A DNA stretch of 64,000 bases from NCBI GenBank assembly GCA_956465555.1, contig OY101115.1:3100001-3164000 (forward strand), written 5' to 3'. This DNA is from Nitzschia sp. pyKryTriq1. Taxonomy: Eukaryota > Bacillariophyta > Bacillariophyceae > Bacillariales > Bacillariaceae. The stretch's first letter is position 1, and every line of letters begins with the position of its first letter. The notes beneath the pieces were generated by a model. That model was not told the origin of the DNA, did no database searches, and saw only the letters and a program-made list of their open reading frames with translations. The translations under genes and the position numbers were made by a program. Below are positions 11,573 through 22,182 of the stretch, piece by piece.

Positions 11573-13216
11573 ATGATGCAAGCACAGCGTTACACCGATG
11601 ATGTCCCCGCCATCGAGGACAATGGCATGCAGGATGTCGAAGATTACACAAGTGACTATTATGAAAATAATCCAGGCGATGTAGTCTCCAACTCGACGAA
11701 TCACCGTCGGGCCCGAAAGAAGAATACATGTGCTCTCAGTCTCTTGGCGGTGGGTACCTTGATGATTATTATTGGCATTGGCTTTGCCATGGTTGGCAAG
11801 AATGAAGAAAAGAATAGCAGTAGTATGGCAAACAAAGCTCCATTTGTAGCCAGCCCCACTAAAGCTCCAGTACCAGCTCCTACTCACGGTGACCATGAGG
11901 CCCTAGCGAGCCTCGGGCCCACACACGAGACGATTTATGACTTTATTGTCACACTTGTAGGCACGACCCCTCTTCTGGATGAAAACTCCCTCGCATCGCG
12001 AGCATTGGCCTGGTTGGAGGAGACTCATGATGCGGATCGATTTGGTAACGAGCGAATCAAGCAACGCTTTTCGTTGGCCTGTCTGCACATGGCTACCAGC
12101 GAAGACTCGGATTGGGTCGACGATAGCGGCTGGATGTCTGACCAAGATGAATGTGCCTGGCACGGTGTCGAGTGCAAGGAGCACAAGCTGATTGCTCTCA
12201 ACTTGACTGCCAATGGATTGGGTGGGATCGTCCCATGGGAAATTACCTTTCTCAAGGACTTTTTGGTATCCTTGGAAATTGCCAGCAATGATCTCGTGAA
12301 TGAAAACGAGGAATTGGCATGGATGGGAGAACTCACGAATTTGCGTAAGTAATATCATACAGAATTATACTGTCGTCCAACAAAGACATGCAAACGCGTT
12401 AAAAATATCTCATCTCAAATCACCACTCTCTGTCTGTCTATCTGCTGATTCTCTATCTACTGTACTCTACCCCTACGATATATAGGAATGCTCGATTTGG
12501 AGAGGACGTACTTTGCTTACGATGGAATCCCGACTTATATTTCAAAGCTTACGCATCTCAAGATTTTGGACATGTCGGAAACCTTGTTTATGGGAGAGCT
12601 TGATGGGACCATCTTTGCTCCTCTCACGCAATTGATGTATTTAGAGATGGGAGGAAACCTCTACAATTCGACATTGCCGCAAGAAATCATTGACTTGCCC
12701 AACCTGGAAGCTCTTTACGCCTATGAAAATGGATTGGAAGGTGAGGTGGATTTTCTTCCAAGCTTGACAAAAATTGTTGAGATTTGGCTAGATGAAAATC
12801 CAGACCTCGGGGGCACGATCCCGACGGAGGTGGGTCGACTTACGAACTTGGCTAGTTTGTCAGTTACCAATTGCGACATGTGGGGACAGATTCCAAGTGA
12901 GTTTGGGAAACTCACCATGATGGAACAAATGTGGTTCTATGGAAACTGGTTTTCAGGCACCATTCCGTCTGAGTTTGCTACTCTGCCCAAGCTGCAAATT
13001 TTGGGGTTTGAGGACAACAATATTACCGATACCAGCATGCCAAAGGAGCTTTGCGCCAAAGAAATGTTGGCTCTCAGTGCCGATTGTGGTGGAGACTTTA
13101 ACTTGGTCGACTGTACCTGCTGTACATGCTGTGAAGCACCCTGCCCCATTATCAATCTTCCCACTTATGATGCCGGTCGATTACTAGAGGTCCAGGATGA
13201 AATCCGAAGGCTCTAG
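11573..13216 (+). CDS. Single-pass transmembrane LRR protein, copy B
   Basis: Two exons, 11573-12344 and 12486-13216, with a 141-bp GTAAGT...AG intron, give 500 residues. The start is the first of two adjacent ATGs. Architecture matches copy A: an acidic N-terminal tail of about 50 residues, a basic stop (RRARKK), one membrane segment at about 52-73 (LSLLAVGTLMIIIGIGF), a Pro-rich stalk, a cap with CAWHGVECK, then LRRs such as LGGIVPWEITFL and LGGTIPTEVGRL. The cysteine tail VDCTCCTCCEAPC closes it. The intron falls inside the LRR domain exactly where copy A reads through (LTNLEYL in A, LTNLRML in B), so the copies differ by intron gain or loss. No kinase domain is present. Confidence 0.88.
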
Positions 13217-13624
13217 AGAGTGCGATGTGGTATGATACTCGCTGATCTACTCCTTCATATTATTATCGACACACACAAGTCTATCGGGAGATTTTTTATT
13301 TCCAAATTCTCTCTATACATTTGATTCATCATTTTTTAACAATGCTCTCGTCTGGCCAAACCAAAGATTGCTACGAGAGTTAAGTAGGCATGACTCGTAG
13401 ACTTGCAGACAAGGTTACACTGCATGTATTGTTGACATATTATTATTAAGACTATTCAATGTTTCAAGATGTACATTATTGATTATTGTATGTTGTTGGA
13501 GGAGGAGTCAAAGCAGCACCGATAAGAAGAAAAATCATGCTTCGTGGCTTGGCTTAGTAAACATCCCTGCCATTCCTGTGTTGCAAATAACCCCTCATGC
13601 TCGTAATACACTTTATCGTACATG
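13217..13624. other. Intergenic between two convergent genes
   Basis: AT-rich 3' flank shared by LRR copy B and the secreted protein gene on the other strand. No gene is seen. Confidence 0.6.
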
Positions 13625-14623
13625 CTATTCTGCAAAGACCACAAAACACTCCTTGACATGATGGAATGCTGGATAGGGTCCATCACGCAACTTGCTGCAC
13701 AACAATCTCTCCAAGCGACGTTCGTCACTTTCTTTCAAAAAGCGCTTACCGCCGAAGAGAAAGGAAAAAATGTCGTCATCTGCTAAGGCACCCCCGAGTG
13801 CCCAATCATCATCTGGCTCGTCATTGGCAGGACTGGTGCTTCCCATGAAATAAAAGATATCGTCAGTGTAGCCATACCGGTAGTCGTCGGGTTGGGCGGT
13901 GGTGGTTTCGGAGCCATCCAAGGCCTTGCCGCTAAAGTAGAAGTCGTCATCTGTGTGATCATCGTCGAGCCAAAAGTCCGTAGGAGTTGCCGTTGGACTA
14001 GCGGTCGGGCTTGAGGACGGACTAGCGCTTGGACTTTTTTCCGCAGCCCCCTTAAAGTAAAAGTCGTCGTCCGTGTGATCATCATCGTTGGTGCTGCTCC
14101 TACGAGCGGTGCAGAAACGGCAGGACCATTCAAAGAGCGCCGCAATGTCAAAGTATTTGCCGGGAGTACGCCAGAGAGACCTATCGCGTCTACGCAGTCT
14201 GTTGTTCTCGGCGGAAGAGTCGCTAAGGACGATCATGGATCGAACGTGGACATCGTCATCGCCGCTGTCTTGTGCTTCGACAAAGGCGGACATGAACGAA
14301 TCTTCGAAGAAGATTGTTTCTGAAGACGACATGGTGCTGATGTCTTCCACATCGACTAGAGTGATTCGGACTTGGTTGGTATTGCGGTGTACTTCTGGAT
14401 CCTCCTCAATCACTTCTTCTGTCCTGACCGTGGTGGAACTTTTCTTGATCGATTTGGGTTGTTTCATCGAAGGAGATGCCGGACTACCAGGTACTTGACG
14501 TTGCTCCTGGTCATGGCGACCACTGGGTTTTTCCTTGGAAGACTTGGCCCGCTTACCAAACAACCGAGCTTCGGCTGCACCTACGAGCAGGGACAAGATC
14601 AAGAGTTTCGAATAGAATTTCAT
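13625..14623 (-). CDS. Secreted protein with four acidic-aromatic (TDDDFYF-type) repeats
   Basis: Encodes 332 residues from ATG at 14621-14623, chosen because a signal peptide begins there (MKFYSKLLILSLLVGAAEA); the frame extends upstream only through a (TTG)n tract with no ATG. The mature part is basic and Ser/Pro-rich at first, then acidic. Four spaced copies of a short motif occur: DDDHTDDDFYFKG (about 180-192), DDDHTDDDFYFSG (220-232), YGYTDDIFYFMG (250-261) and ADDDIFSFLFGG (281-292). A PSASPSSSPTASPTATPT linker separates the first two. Two cysteine pairs flank the repeat region. No known family is recognised. The Ser/Pro linkers and acidic repeats resemble diatom cell-wall or matrix proteins in composition only. 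Confidence 0.75.
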   Translation of the reverse strand: MKFYSKLLILSLLVGAAEARLFGKRAKSSKEKPSGRHDQEQRQVPGSPASPSMKQPKSIKKSSTTVRTEEVIEEDPEVHRNTNQVRITLVDVEDISTMSSSETIFFEDSFMSAFVEAQDSGDDDVHVRSMIVLSDSSAENNRLRRRDRSLWRTPGKYFDIAALFEWSCRFCTARRSSTNDDDHTDDDFYFKGAAEKSPSASPSSSPTASPTATPTDFWLDDDHTDDDFYFSGKALDGSETTTAQPDDYRYGYTDDIFYFMGSTSPANDEPDDDWALGGALADDDIFSFLFGGKRFLKESDERRLERLLCSKLRDGPYPAFHHVKECFVVFAE

Positions 14624-14638
14624 TTTGAAACGGTGCCG

Positions 14639-14670
<32 letters not shown>

Positions 14671-15396
14671 CCTTTGCTGGGTGCAAAAATTGTGGCGGTC
14701 ACCTAGCTCGATGTTGGTGGATTATCGAGGCAATCATCCAACATCATCCAGAATGAAACGCTCACCCTTGCACACGATCGCACAGATAAACGTGAAAGGT
14801 GACATGGTAGGCAGTACTACTCGTTCAGGTATTCGAAACGTCTCTGTAATCAATATCCCATGGCAAACAACAGAGACGTTTCTTGCCGTTTCAGGTCGTA
14901 CATGTACGACTCAAGATGAAACCGACGACACGCCAAGTCCAGAAAGCGCTGACGACACATTCTTTCGTCTTTTAAGACTGTTGTAAAGAACCACATTCTC
15001 TGGGGGTGTTGTCATGGTGAAAGACAGAAGGCATCACGACAGTACCGGTACGCAAAGATTGACCGGGAATACATGTGACCTGTGACGGAAGATCTCTCTG
15101 GCCGCAGATTTGGATTTTGGATCAATTTTTTTTCTATACGGTACCAGGTACCTGGTACACGTAGGGCCCTACGTGGTATTTTCTAATGGGCGACCGTCTG
15201 CCGTACGTCTGGAAGTCCAACATCGCGTCCAAGAACCGCAATGGCTCATCGAAGATCTTTTTTTGCGGATCGCGAATCGCGATCTTCCCGCATCAGCAGA
15301 GTCGAAATTGGAAGCCGATGAGCCAAGAGGTCATTCGAAACTTTCGAACTTGTGTTATCCAAAGTACATTCTTCAATCATACCTGTCTGCCCATAG
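14624..15396. other. Divergent promoter region
   Basis: Shared upstream DNA of the secreted-protein gene (minus) and the MIF-like gene (plus). It holds a (TTG)10 tract at about 14640-14670 and a GGTACC-rich palindromic stretch near 15138-15160. No gene is seen. Confidence 0.6.
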
Positions 15397-16126
15397 ATGA
15401 AGCTCCTGTTGACTGCCTTTGTCTTGTCACTTTCAGGATCGTTCACAATTGCCACAAATCCAGCATTCGTCTCTGCCGCCACTACTCGAGTTTCAACCAC
15501 ATCCGTGACAGCCATGACCGACGAGAACAACAACGAAACCCCGTGCGGGGCTTCTCCGCATCCGTTTTCTATGCTTCCTGGGGATCCATCCTTGATTCTT
15601 ACTACCAATGTCGACCTTGGGGACAAGAAGCTCGAAATCATGAAGGGTACGTAGTGTGGTACACACAGTTGTGATGGAAAATATTTGGCTCATTTTTGTC
15701 TCCGTCGACGGACTCATATAATTCGTTCCAGCGTGCTCAAAGGCGATCGAAGCGGCCACTGGCAAACCAGAAAGTTACATCGGTAAGTCATGAGAAGGGC
15801 AGTTTTCGGTCAGAGTTGTATATATTGTGTATTGCTATTACAAAGAGTCGTGAACTCAAATTGATGTGCTCTTGATTTTCGGTCTACCTGCAGCGGTATC
15901 TATCAACGACAAGGCGTCGGTCATTTTTGGTGGAACAGAAGATCCTACTGCGCTCGGTTGTCTGTATTCCATTGGTGCAATCGCCAAGGAGTCGAATGGA
16001 AAGATTCAGGCTAGCGTCACAGATCTTCTCGAGCCATTTGGAGTTGCGGAGGACCGCATTTACATTAACTTTTTCGACGTGCCTCGAGCCAACGTTGGAT
16101 GGAGTCGCAAAACCTTTGCTGGATAG
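15397..16126 (+). CDS. MIF-like protein with N-terminal extension
   Basis: Three exons (15397-15646, 15732-15782, 15894-16126) join to 177 residues; both introns are GT-AG. From about residue 64 the protein follows macrophage migration inhibitory factor throughout: PSLILTTNV at the front, ATGKPESYIAVSI, FGGTEDPTALGCLYSIG, DRIYINFFDV and ANVGW. In MIF the catalytic base for tautomerase activity is the proline exposed after removal of the initiator Met; the equivalent here is Pro64. The 63 residues before it start with a hydrophobic signal-like segment (MKLLLTAFVLSLSGSFTIA) followed by PAFVSA and a Ser/Thr-rich stretch. An organelle or secretion presequence is therefore likely. A lysine equivalent to MIF Lys32 is present in ATGKPE. 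Confidence 0.88.
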
Positions 16127-16255
16127 GCAAAGGCTCGATGTATGTTGAAAGGTTGTCTCGCTACTTGGAGAGAAAAAAAGTAAAGCAACCGCAAGGAAAA
16201 TGAATATTCATTAAAAAGACGACGCAGAATACTAGTAGTTGTGTAAACCATCTAG

Positions 16256-17179
16256 CTAGTCGTCAACATCGTCATCCTCGTCCGTTTGGAAGAACGTATA
16301 ACTCAGAGTAACATCTGTAATATAAGCCACTTGGGGGTCTTCCAACATTTCTGGGTCGATGAAGAAAAATACGGGCATATCGACTGTCTCGCCGGGAAGC
16401 AGCCGTTGCTCCTCAAAGCAAAAGCATTGAATCTTTTGAAAGTATAGCCCCATCTTAGGAGGATGGACGTTGTATGTTGCCACGCCAGTAATCGCCTTGT
16501 CCGAATGATTGGTAACTCGAAAGAAACTTAGGGCCGTTTCTCCGGGGACAACCTTCACATCTAATTGAACGGGAACAAAGGACCAGGGCATGATATCGTT
16601 GATGGTCGTATCGAACCGAACAGTGACAAGATTCGCGTTTGCAACAGGGCGAAGTTGTGCTAGTCTGGAAGCCGCTTCCTCGTCGGTCCAGGTATGTACT
16701 CTGGCGGATGATTTTGGTGCTACCGACTGCATGAAGCCACGGAAGGCCTTGGCGACTGCGTTCGGTTCACCGTCCTGCCCTTCAAAGATAACGCGTTGTG
16801 TGGTGCCCCCAAAACCGGTGGCTTGGCAGAACATTTTGTACAAGGGAACGGATGCATAGGTTGCACCAATGGCTCCAACCACCACCGCAGATGCGTACCA
16901 CGCCACTTGGATGTTTCGTTCTTCGGCTGTGAGCTTTTGTCGTGGCTTGCGGCGGCGGAAGGAAAACCAGTTGCTTTGCTCTTGACGCTTGCGATAAAAC
17001 TCATAGGATTTCCCCTGCGCACTTTGACCAGAGGAACTAGAGGCTCCCTCGGAAAGATGCCGCTTCGTGCTATTCATCAAAAATTGATTGCGGCTGTTGT
17101 GGGCTGGGTAGTTGGATGTTGCTCTTCGGCAAAACAACGGCCACACCGATGAATGATGAACGTGCACGATTCTTTTCAT
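16256..17179 (-). CDS. COX11: Cytochrome c oxidase assembly protein COX11
   Basis: A single exon codes for 307 residues from ATG at 17177-17179. COX11 delivers copper to the CuB site of COX1 in the mitochondrial inner membrane. Landmarks are one membrane segment (about 93-112), then VPLYKMFCQATGFGGTTQR, and the copper-binding motif IQCFCFEEQ. HPPKMGLYFQKIQCF and PVFFFIDPEM also match the CtaG/COX11 family. The first 80 residues are basic and Ser-rich, fitting a mitochondrial presequence. The C-terminus is acidic (TDEDDDVDD). It is tail-to-tail with the MIF-like gene, with 129 bp between stop codons. Confidence 0.96.
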   Translation of the reverse strand: MKRIVHVHHSSVWPLFCRRATSNYPAHNSRNQFLMNSTKRHLSEGASSSSGQSAQGKSYEFYRKRQEQSNWFSFRRRKPRQKLTAEERNIQVAWYASAVVVGAIGATYASVPLYKMFCQATGFGGTTQRVIFEGQDGEPNAVAKAFRGFMQSVAPKSSARVHTWTDEEAASRLAQLRPVANANLVTVRFDTTINDIMPWSFVPVQLDVKVVPGETALSFFRVTNHSDKAITGVATYNVHPPKMGLYFQKIQCFCFEEQRLLPGETVDMPVFFFIDPEMLEDPQVAYITDVTLSYTFFQTDEDDDVDD

Positions 17180-17857
17180 GTTCTCGGGATTGGTACAACT
17201 AGTAGAAAAGAATTGTGATAAGGAAGCACCGACTAGCTTTCCTGCTTGTAATGCGGAGCAAAAAAATGTACGAGTAATAAAGCAGGGAAACTCCTGGTTG
17301 TCGTGCCATTGTCGTCGCCTTGCTTATTGCGCTTGCTTGCCTTTTCTTTGTTGTGCTGCGGTGGTGGTCCGTTCGCCCGGCTTGGCACGTGGCGAATGCG
17401 ACATCATCCATCATGCATTCGAGCTTGATTGTGCTCTCAAGCCTGAGCCTGCTGGTCAGGCAACAGATGTCCTTTTCTGGAATTTCAAGCCGAGCAATTG
17501 GCCCAAGAAAAATCAGCCTCATCCCTTGGCCTACAATAGTACCAGTACTAGTCTCTACCGTACTACAGTACTAGTAGAGATTACCTACCGGTAGTAGTAC
17601 ATACTGGTAGACGACTACTATTCGTAGCCCTTTTGTGGATGCAAGAGGTACATACAATAGCGAAGAAAATGTGCTCCTGGTGAAAGACTTGCATTCGGGA
17701 ACGTGGCGAAAACGTAGCTAGCTAGACTACTACTAGGAAGGAGCTCGAGATTACTGAACGCCGGGTTATTGTAATGCGGCATAGTACTTTAAGTAGAGCG
17801 GTACCAACCAAGTAGCGGAAGGGTTGGGTAGTTGTGGTTTAGAGCGGATGTGCAAGT
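17180..17857. other. Intergenic, no gene seen
   Basis: Upstream of COX11 and downstream of the KH gene. It contains scattered ACTAGTA/GTAC simple sequence near 17540-17620. Open frames are short and lack protein-like character. Confidence 0.6.
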
Positions 17858-20106
17858 TTATGAGTGCGGTAGATCCTTGTTTGAGCTGCTGCCCGGGAAG
17901 GAAGAAGGGTGTTGTCCATATGCTTCAGAACCCTGAAATGAGCTTTCAACGGGTGAGCCATGGTATTGTGAAGGATGAAAATCCTGTCTATGCGCCAGTT
18001 GTGGCTGGTGAGACGGATGAGGTGCAAGCTGGTGATGAGATGGAGGCTGAGACTGCTGCTGCTGTTGAATGGATGGTGGGTGGAAGGGTGCTTGAGGTGA
18101 ATAAGCGGCTGTAGGTGGAAGGACCATTCTTTGACTCATCAAATACTGGGCCAGACTGACGCTGTGTGCTGTTGGGCCTCGGATTGTAACAATGCGATTC
18201 CGTGTCCCTGGAACATACTCTCCCCTCTGACTTATTCGGATTCGAGTGTTCGAATGCATCTGAAGCTCGTTTAATGTCCTTCCGCCCCTGCCAAGAATAG
18301 ATCCTATCAAGGTATCAGGCACAAGAACTTGAGCAGTGAAGCCTGGGGGTGTAGGCTGTGGGAGCTGCGGCGCGAAATGCGTGTAGTCCACTCCACCAGA
18401 GGGCGGCGCAACATTGATCCGCAAAGAGTCTTGCAGCTGAAGAGCAAGGAGGTCGGGTGCTGAAATACTGTTCGAAATCGAAACTTGATCCATCTGGTTC
18501 GGATGTGAGGGTGGGAACAGATACACTGGCGGTGGGTTTGCACTTCCGTGAGGACCTCTAGCAGGCGAGGACATCATCGGAGGCATATCATGGGCATAGG
18601 AATGTGAACCCTCTGCGAAGGCCGCGTTGTACGGCTGCATCGGTTCTCTTGAAGGCGGCGGCCTTGCCATCGATGAGGTGGGGTTTTCCTGTGGGATCCG
18701 AGGTTGAACTCGCTGATCCCATAGCATTTGTCCAGCAAGATCAGGAGAAGAGCTTGATCGCTTTGCTGCTCCGAACTGGTTGTACGGGCTACCGCTTTCC
18801 CAAATTGGTGATTCTGGGGACTGACCGCTTGGCACAGCAAGAAGTGGTCTTCCAGGAACAGGCCCTGCTGGGACACCGCCGAATGATCCTTGCATGACGA
18901 CTCGTGAGTAACTTGTGGTCATGTTTGTATATCGACTTATCTCCTGGTGGGCCAGCATACCATCAAGGATAATGTTTAGACAAGACAGGCAAGTTTCAAT
19001 CGTCGGCCCAGTTAGCGTCACGATTCTTTCTGACGTGCCTGAGGCAACTCCTCCCGAAGGCGATGCAGGGTCTGGGATTTCTTTCGGTGACAGTCGGACA
19101 GATGAGACACCAGATGCGTCCTCCATGTGTTTGATGTTTGATCCCGCCTTCCCAATAATCATTCCGCAGCTCGAGCTGGGAACAAGAAGACGAACAACAA
19201 AGTCAAAACCCATAGGCGGTGGATGCTCATCTGGTTTCGGCTGCCATGTAAGATGCTGAGAGTGCTGCTGTTCCTGTAACATGTAAAATCTCTCGAGAAG
19301 TAACCTCACAGCAAGCTTGACGCTATCTAGTTGCCCTTGAACTAAACAAACTCTGTCCTGCGTCCCGGGATAGTAGTCTCCTGTCTGGCTCAACTTTATC
19401 CGAGCAGAGGACTGGGTCTGCATCTCGGATATTGTTTGTCCGGCTCGTCCGATAATGGATCCGGCTACATTATTTGATACCAGGAGCTTGATCGCAGAGG
19501 GGTAAGCCGATGGGTTGTAGGCTGCGTCTGGGGACTGAGATAGTTCTTGCTCTGTTGGAGCGGGAGCGACTGGTGCGGGTGAAGACGGATACTGCTGTGG
19601 GAAATGTCCTTCTGGTACTGAGACCGTCCAGTTGCCTTCATTCTGGGGTTGGTGTCGCATGGGCTGCATTTGCGCGGACGACGATCCATCGCCGAGGCTT
19701 GTAGTAGGGTAGCCACGACCACCGCCCGAGTGTTTCATCTGACCATCTGCGGACGACGACAAGCCACCAGTGCTAGGACTCGTTGGTGTTGATGTGCTAC
19801 CTGAAGTTGTAGCTGAAGTAGGGGGAGGGGAGCCTGTGTCACTTGATTTGCCCAGTTGGTGGGTGTGAGGAGTCGTCTTGTGAGCTTCAAGACCACCAAG
19901 TGCTGTACTTGGCTCTAAATAAGAGAGACCATGATCTGAAAACGCATTCCGAGGCTGCATCTGCGATAATCCACCTCTCATCCCTGTCATTTCGTTGCTT
20001 GGCCCCTCATTCTGAGAGTTTGCAAGGGTTGGAAATGAGAAATCAAAGATCAATTTGTTCACAGCATCCCTCTTCAAGCCACTGCACTTACACTTGTTGA
20101 TTCCAT
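17858..20106 (-). CDS. Triple KH-domain RNA-binding protein (PCBP/Nova-like)
   Basis: I model two exons: 20092-20106 (ATG plus four codons, MESTS) and 17858-20011, joined by an 80-bp GTAAGT...CTCAG intron, giving 722 residues. The longer open frame reaching further upstream lacks an ATG and ends at a stop, which supports this start. Three KH domains lie at about 179-245, 276-355 and 560-632, with intact GXXG loops GRAG, GKAG and GRGG inside IIGRAGQTISEM, IIGKAGSNIKHM and ILGRGGRTLNEL. The regions between and around them are Ser/Pro/Gln-rich and probably disordered. The two-plus-one spacing is that of PCBP/hnRNP K and Nova, which bind C- or YCAY-rich RNA in splicing, stability or translation. 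RNA targets here are unknown. Confidence 0.87.
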
Positions 20107-21160
20107 CTTTCCCTGCAGAACTCCTGTTCCCCGCAAGCAATCCTTTCAGTTTGCTTCCTAAATCACAATCGCACTGTCCAACAACGGTCCTAAGCAAACC
20201 ACATTGCTTGAAAGCGAACAAGGGCTGTGGAAGAAACGAGACACACTTTTAGAGACTAGACCGGTTGAAAAGGAAATGATAGAATAGTCGCAAATAAAAG
20301 GACGAAGATAGCTTTATCCAGCAGCTCTTCAATACGTGATAATACGATAGCTTTGGAAGTGGTAAACATTGGTCTGACTACTCGAACCCCTTGCCTAAAA
20401 CGGAATGGAAAGAGGAACGTTGGAAGATTTTGCTTGCGTATTCTGTCATAGATTTCGAAACAAATCTACAAGTAAAACCAAACAATTGTCTCTTTCTTCG
20501 TAGCAGTATAAAGCAACATGGTGGATCTCCTTACCAGCTGGATCGCAAATGGGACGAGGATCGGATCAACCAAGGATGAAAAAGTTTATTTCTAGTTCAG
20601 TGGCGATATCCGCGATAGCCAAGGCTTGGTTTCTTTGCAAATTGTGGATTTGCAGCATGACGTCCTTCGTCACACACGTACGCATGAGCTTCACGAACTA
20701 ACAACGTATGTCCCCGCCGTCTTTGCTTTGGAACCCTTTCGTCAAAAAGGACACGACGACAGCCGCGGGCGCGCGCGCAATGTCGTGTGATGATGTCATC
20801 GCTTTCCCACGCTCCTCTCGCGCAAATTGGTTCGTCGCGCGCGGCGTCGGTATCTTTCGAGTGACGTCATTTATGACACACGACTTCTAACCCGGGACTG
20901 AAGCATTTCACCTCTGGGGGTCAACGATGATCGATACCGCGCGGTCGCTGAATTCCGGATTCCACTAACTGAAAGCACATACGTTTCGCGCGCAAAAAAG
21001 GAACTCCGTTTAACCGTTTGCTCGCCGAAGGAGTTGAAACCTCGTTTTTGCCGAAAGACGACTCCTCCTCCATCGCGGAACAATTTGTCAATCATCAAAC
21101 CCACAAGAACTCACTTCTTTTCCTGTCATCCAAATCTTCCCTTGTATTTGTTGTAACGAG
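20107..21160. other. Divergent promoter region of KH and UBE2S genes
   Basis: No supportable gene. The stretch at about 20755-20880 is CpG-rich (GCGCGCGC runs) and contains a TGACGTCA palindrome, annotated separately. A 62-residue open frame at 20391-20579 is not protein-like. Confidence 0.55.
20862..20869. promoter_or_regulatory. TGACGTCA (CRE/CCRE-like) palindrome
   Basis: A perfect 8-bp TGACGTCA lies about 290 bp upstream of the UBE2S start codon. This is the consensus for bZIP factors; in diatoms TGACGT elements are known CO2/cAMP-responsive and aureochrome/bZIP target cores. A function here is only inferred from the match and its position in a CpG-rich promoter. Confidence 0.4.
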
Positions 21161-22182
21161 ATGTCCGCATCGACCACTGGACCCCCAAGAGCAAGCCTTT
21201 ATCGCCAATACAGTAGAGGTTCTAGTGGCGGAGGAAGCAGTAGTTCAATTGAAAACCTGCCTCCCCGTATTCTGTCGAGAGTGGCTCGTGAAGTTCGAGA
21301 CCTAATCAAGAGTCCACCTGAAGGCGTCACCTTAGTCCTTGACAATGAAACGGGATTGCCTTCAAACTTGGGAGAACTTGTGGTAAGTTGAATATGTACC
21401 TTCGAAAGAGAGCATCTCTCGAGACCGGGTAGCAAACTGTCTCGGCATAATGGTTGCATGCCGCCCTATCAATACCATTCCTGCTTTGGTCGCTCAGTCG
21501 GAGAGCATGCGTCGATATTTCTCCGAAGACATTTGCTGCGTTACAGCTTTGGGCCTTGATGTCTCGGGAGCCAATTGTGGCTGCTGCTCTAATCCTCTTT
21601 TGTCCCTTTCTTCTTCATTTTCAGGCTGAACTCGAGGGGCCGCAAGGAACTCCTTATGAGTCTAAATTTTTCCGGCTGAAGTTGGTCCTGGGTGTTGATT
21701 TTCCGCAATCCCCTCCGCGTGGTTTCTTCTTGACGAAGATCTATCACCCAAATGTTGATATGTCGACGGGCGCGATCTGCGTCAATACGTTGAAGAAGGA
21801 CTGGACGGCAGCAACCACCTTTGCTCATGTCTTGAGTGTGATTCGTTGTCTTCTAATTGTCCCGTTTCCGGAGAGTAGTCTCAATGATGAAGCAGGAAAA
21901 CTGTTCATGGAAAGCTACGACGAATATTCAAAGCGTGCCCATTTAATGGCTGATGTTCATGGTCGACCAAAATCCAGCATCGAAGGAGATGAAAAGCGAC
22001 GAAAGACGGAAACGGACGAAGGTAGTAACGACCCAGACTCCTCTCCGACAAACAGCAAACGAAAGCCGGGCATTCCTCTTGGAAGCAAAAACGCTAATAG
22101 CATCTCTTCGAGCGGCAAGGGAGGGAAATCCCTGGGGGACAATGGACGCTTGAGTAAGAAGAAGAGCTTGAAAAGATTGTAG
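21161..22182 (+). CDS. UBE2S: Ubiquitin-conjugating enzyme E2 S-type
   Basis: Two exons, 21161-21382 and 21625-22182, joined in frame across a 242-bp GTAAGT...CAG intron, code for 259 residues. After a Ser/Gly-rich N-terminus the UBC fold runs from LPPRILSRVAREV to about residue 170. The E2 core reads YHPNVDMSTGAICVNTLKKD, placing the catalytic cysteine at about residue 126 in the context ICVNTLKKDW. LNDEAGKLFMESYDEYSKRA follows, as in UBE2S. UBE2S elongates Lys11-linked ubiquitin chains with the anaphase-promoting complex in metazoa. The lysine-rich C-terminal tail (SLGDNGRLSKKKSLKRL) parallels the basic UBE2S tail, though it is longer and Ser-rich; the final LKRL resembles the APC/C-docking end (LRRL in human). 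Confidence 0.85.

Noticed and set aside
15186-15674. 162-codon frame overlapping the MIF gene
   Set aside because: It runs through the MIF first exon in another frame and has no protein-like character.
19981-20221. Upstream extension of the KH protein frame as its N-terminus
   Set aside because: It has no ATG before the in-frame stop at 20249-20251. A tiny first exon (20092-20106) with consensus splice sites gives a proper start instead.
20391-20579. 62-codon plus-strand frame upstream of UBE2S
   Set aside because: It is short, without known similarity, and in a divergent promoter region; nothing supports translation.
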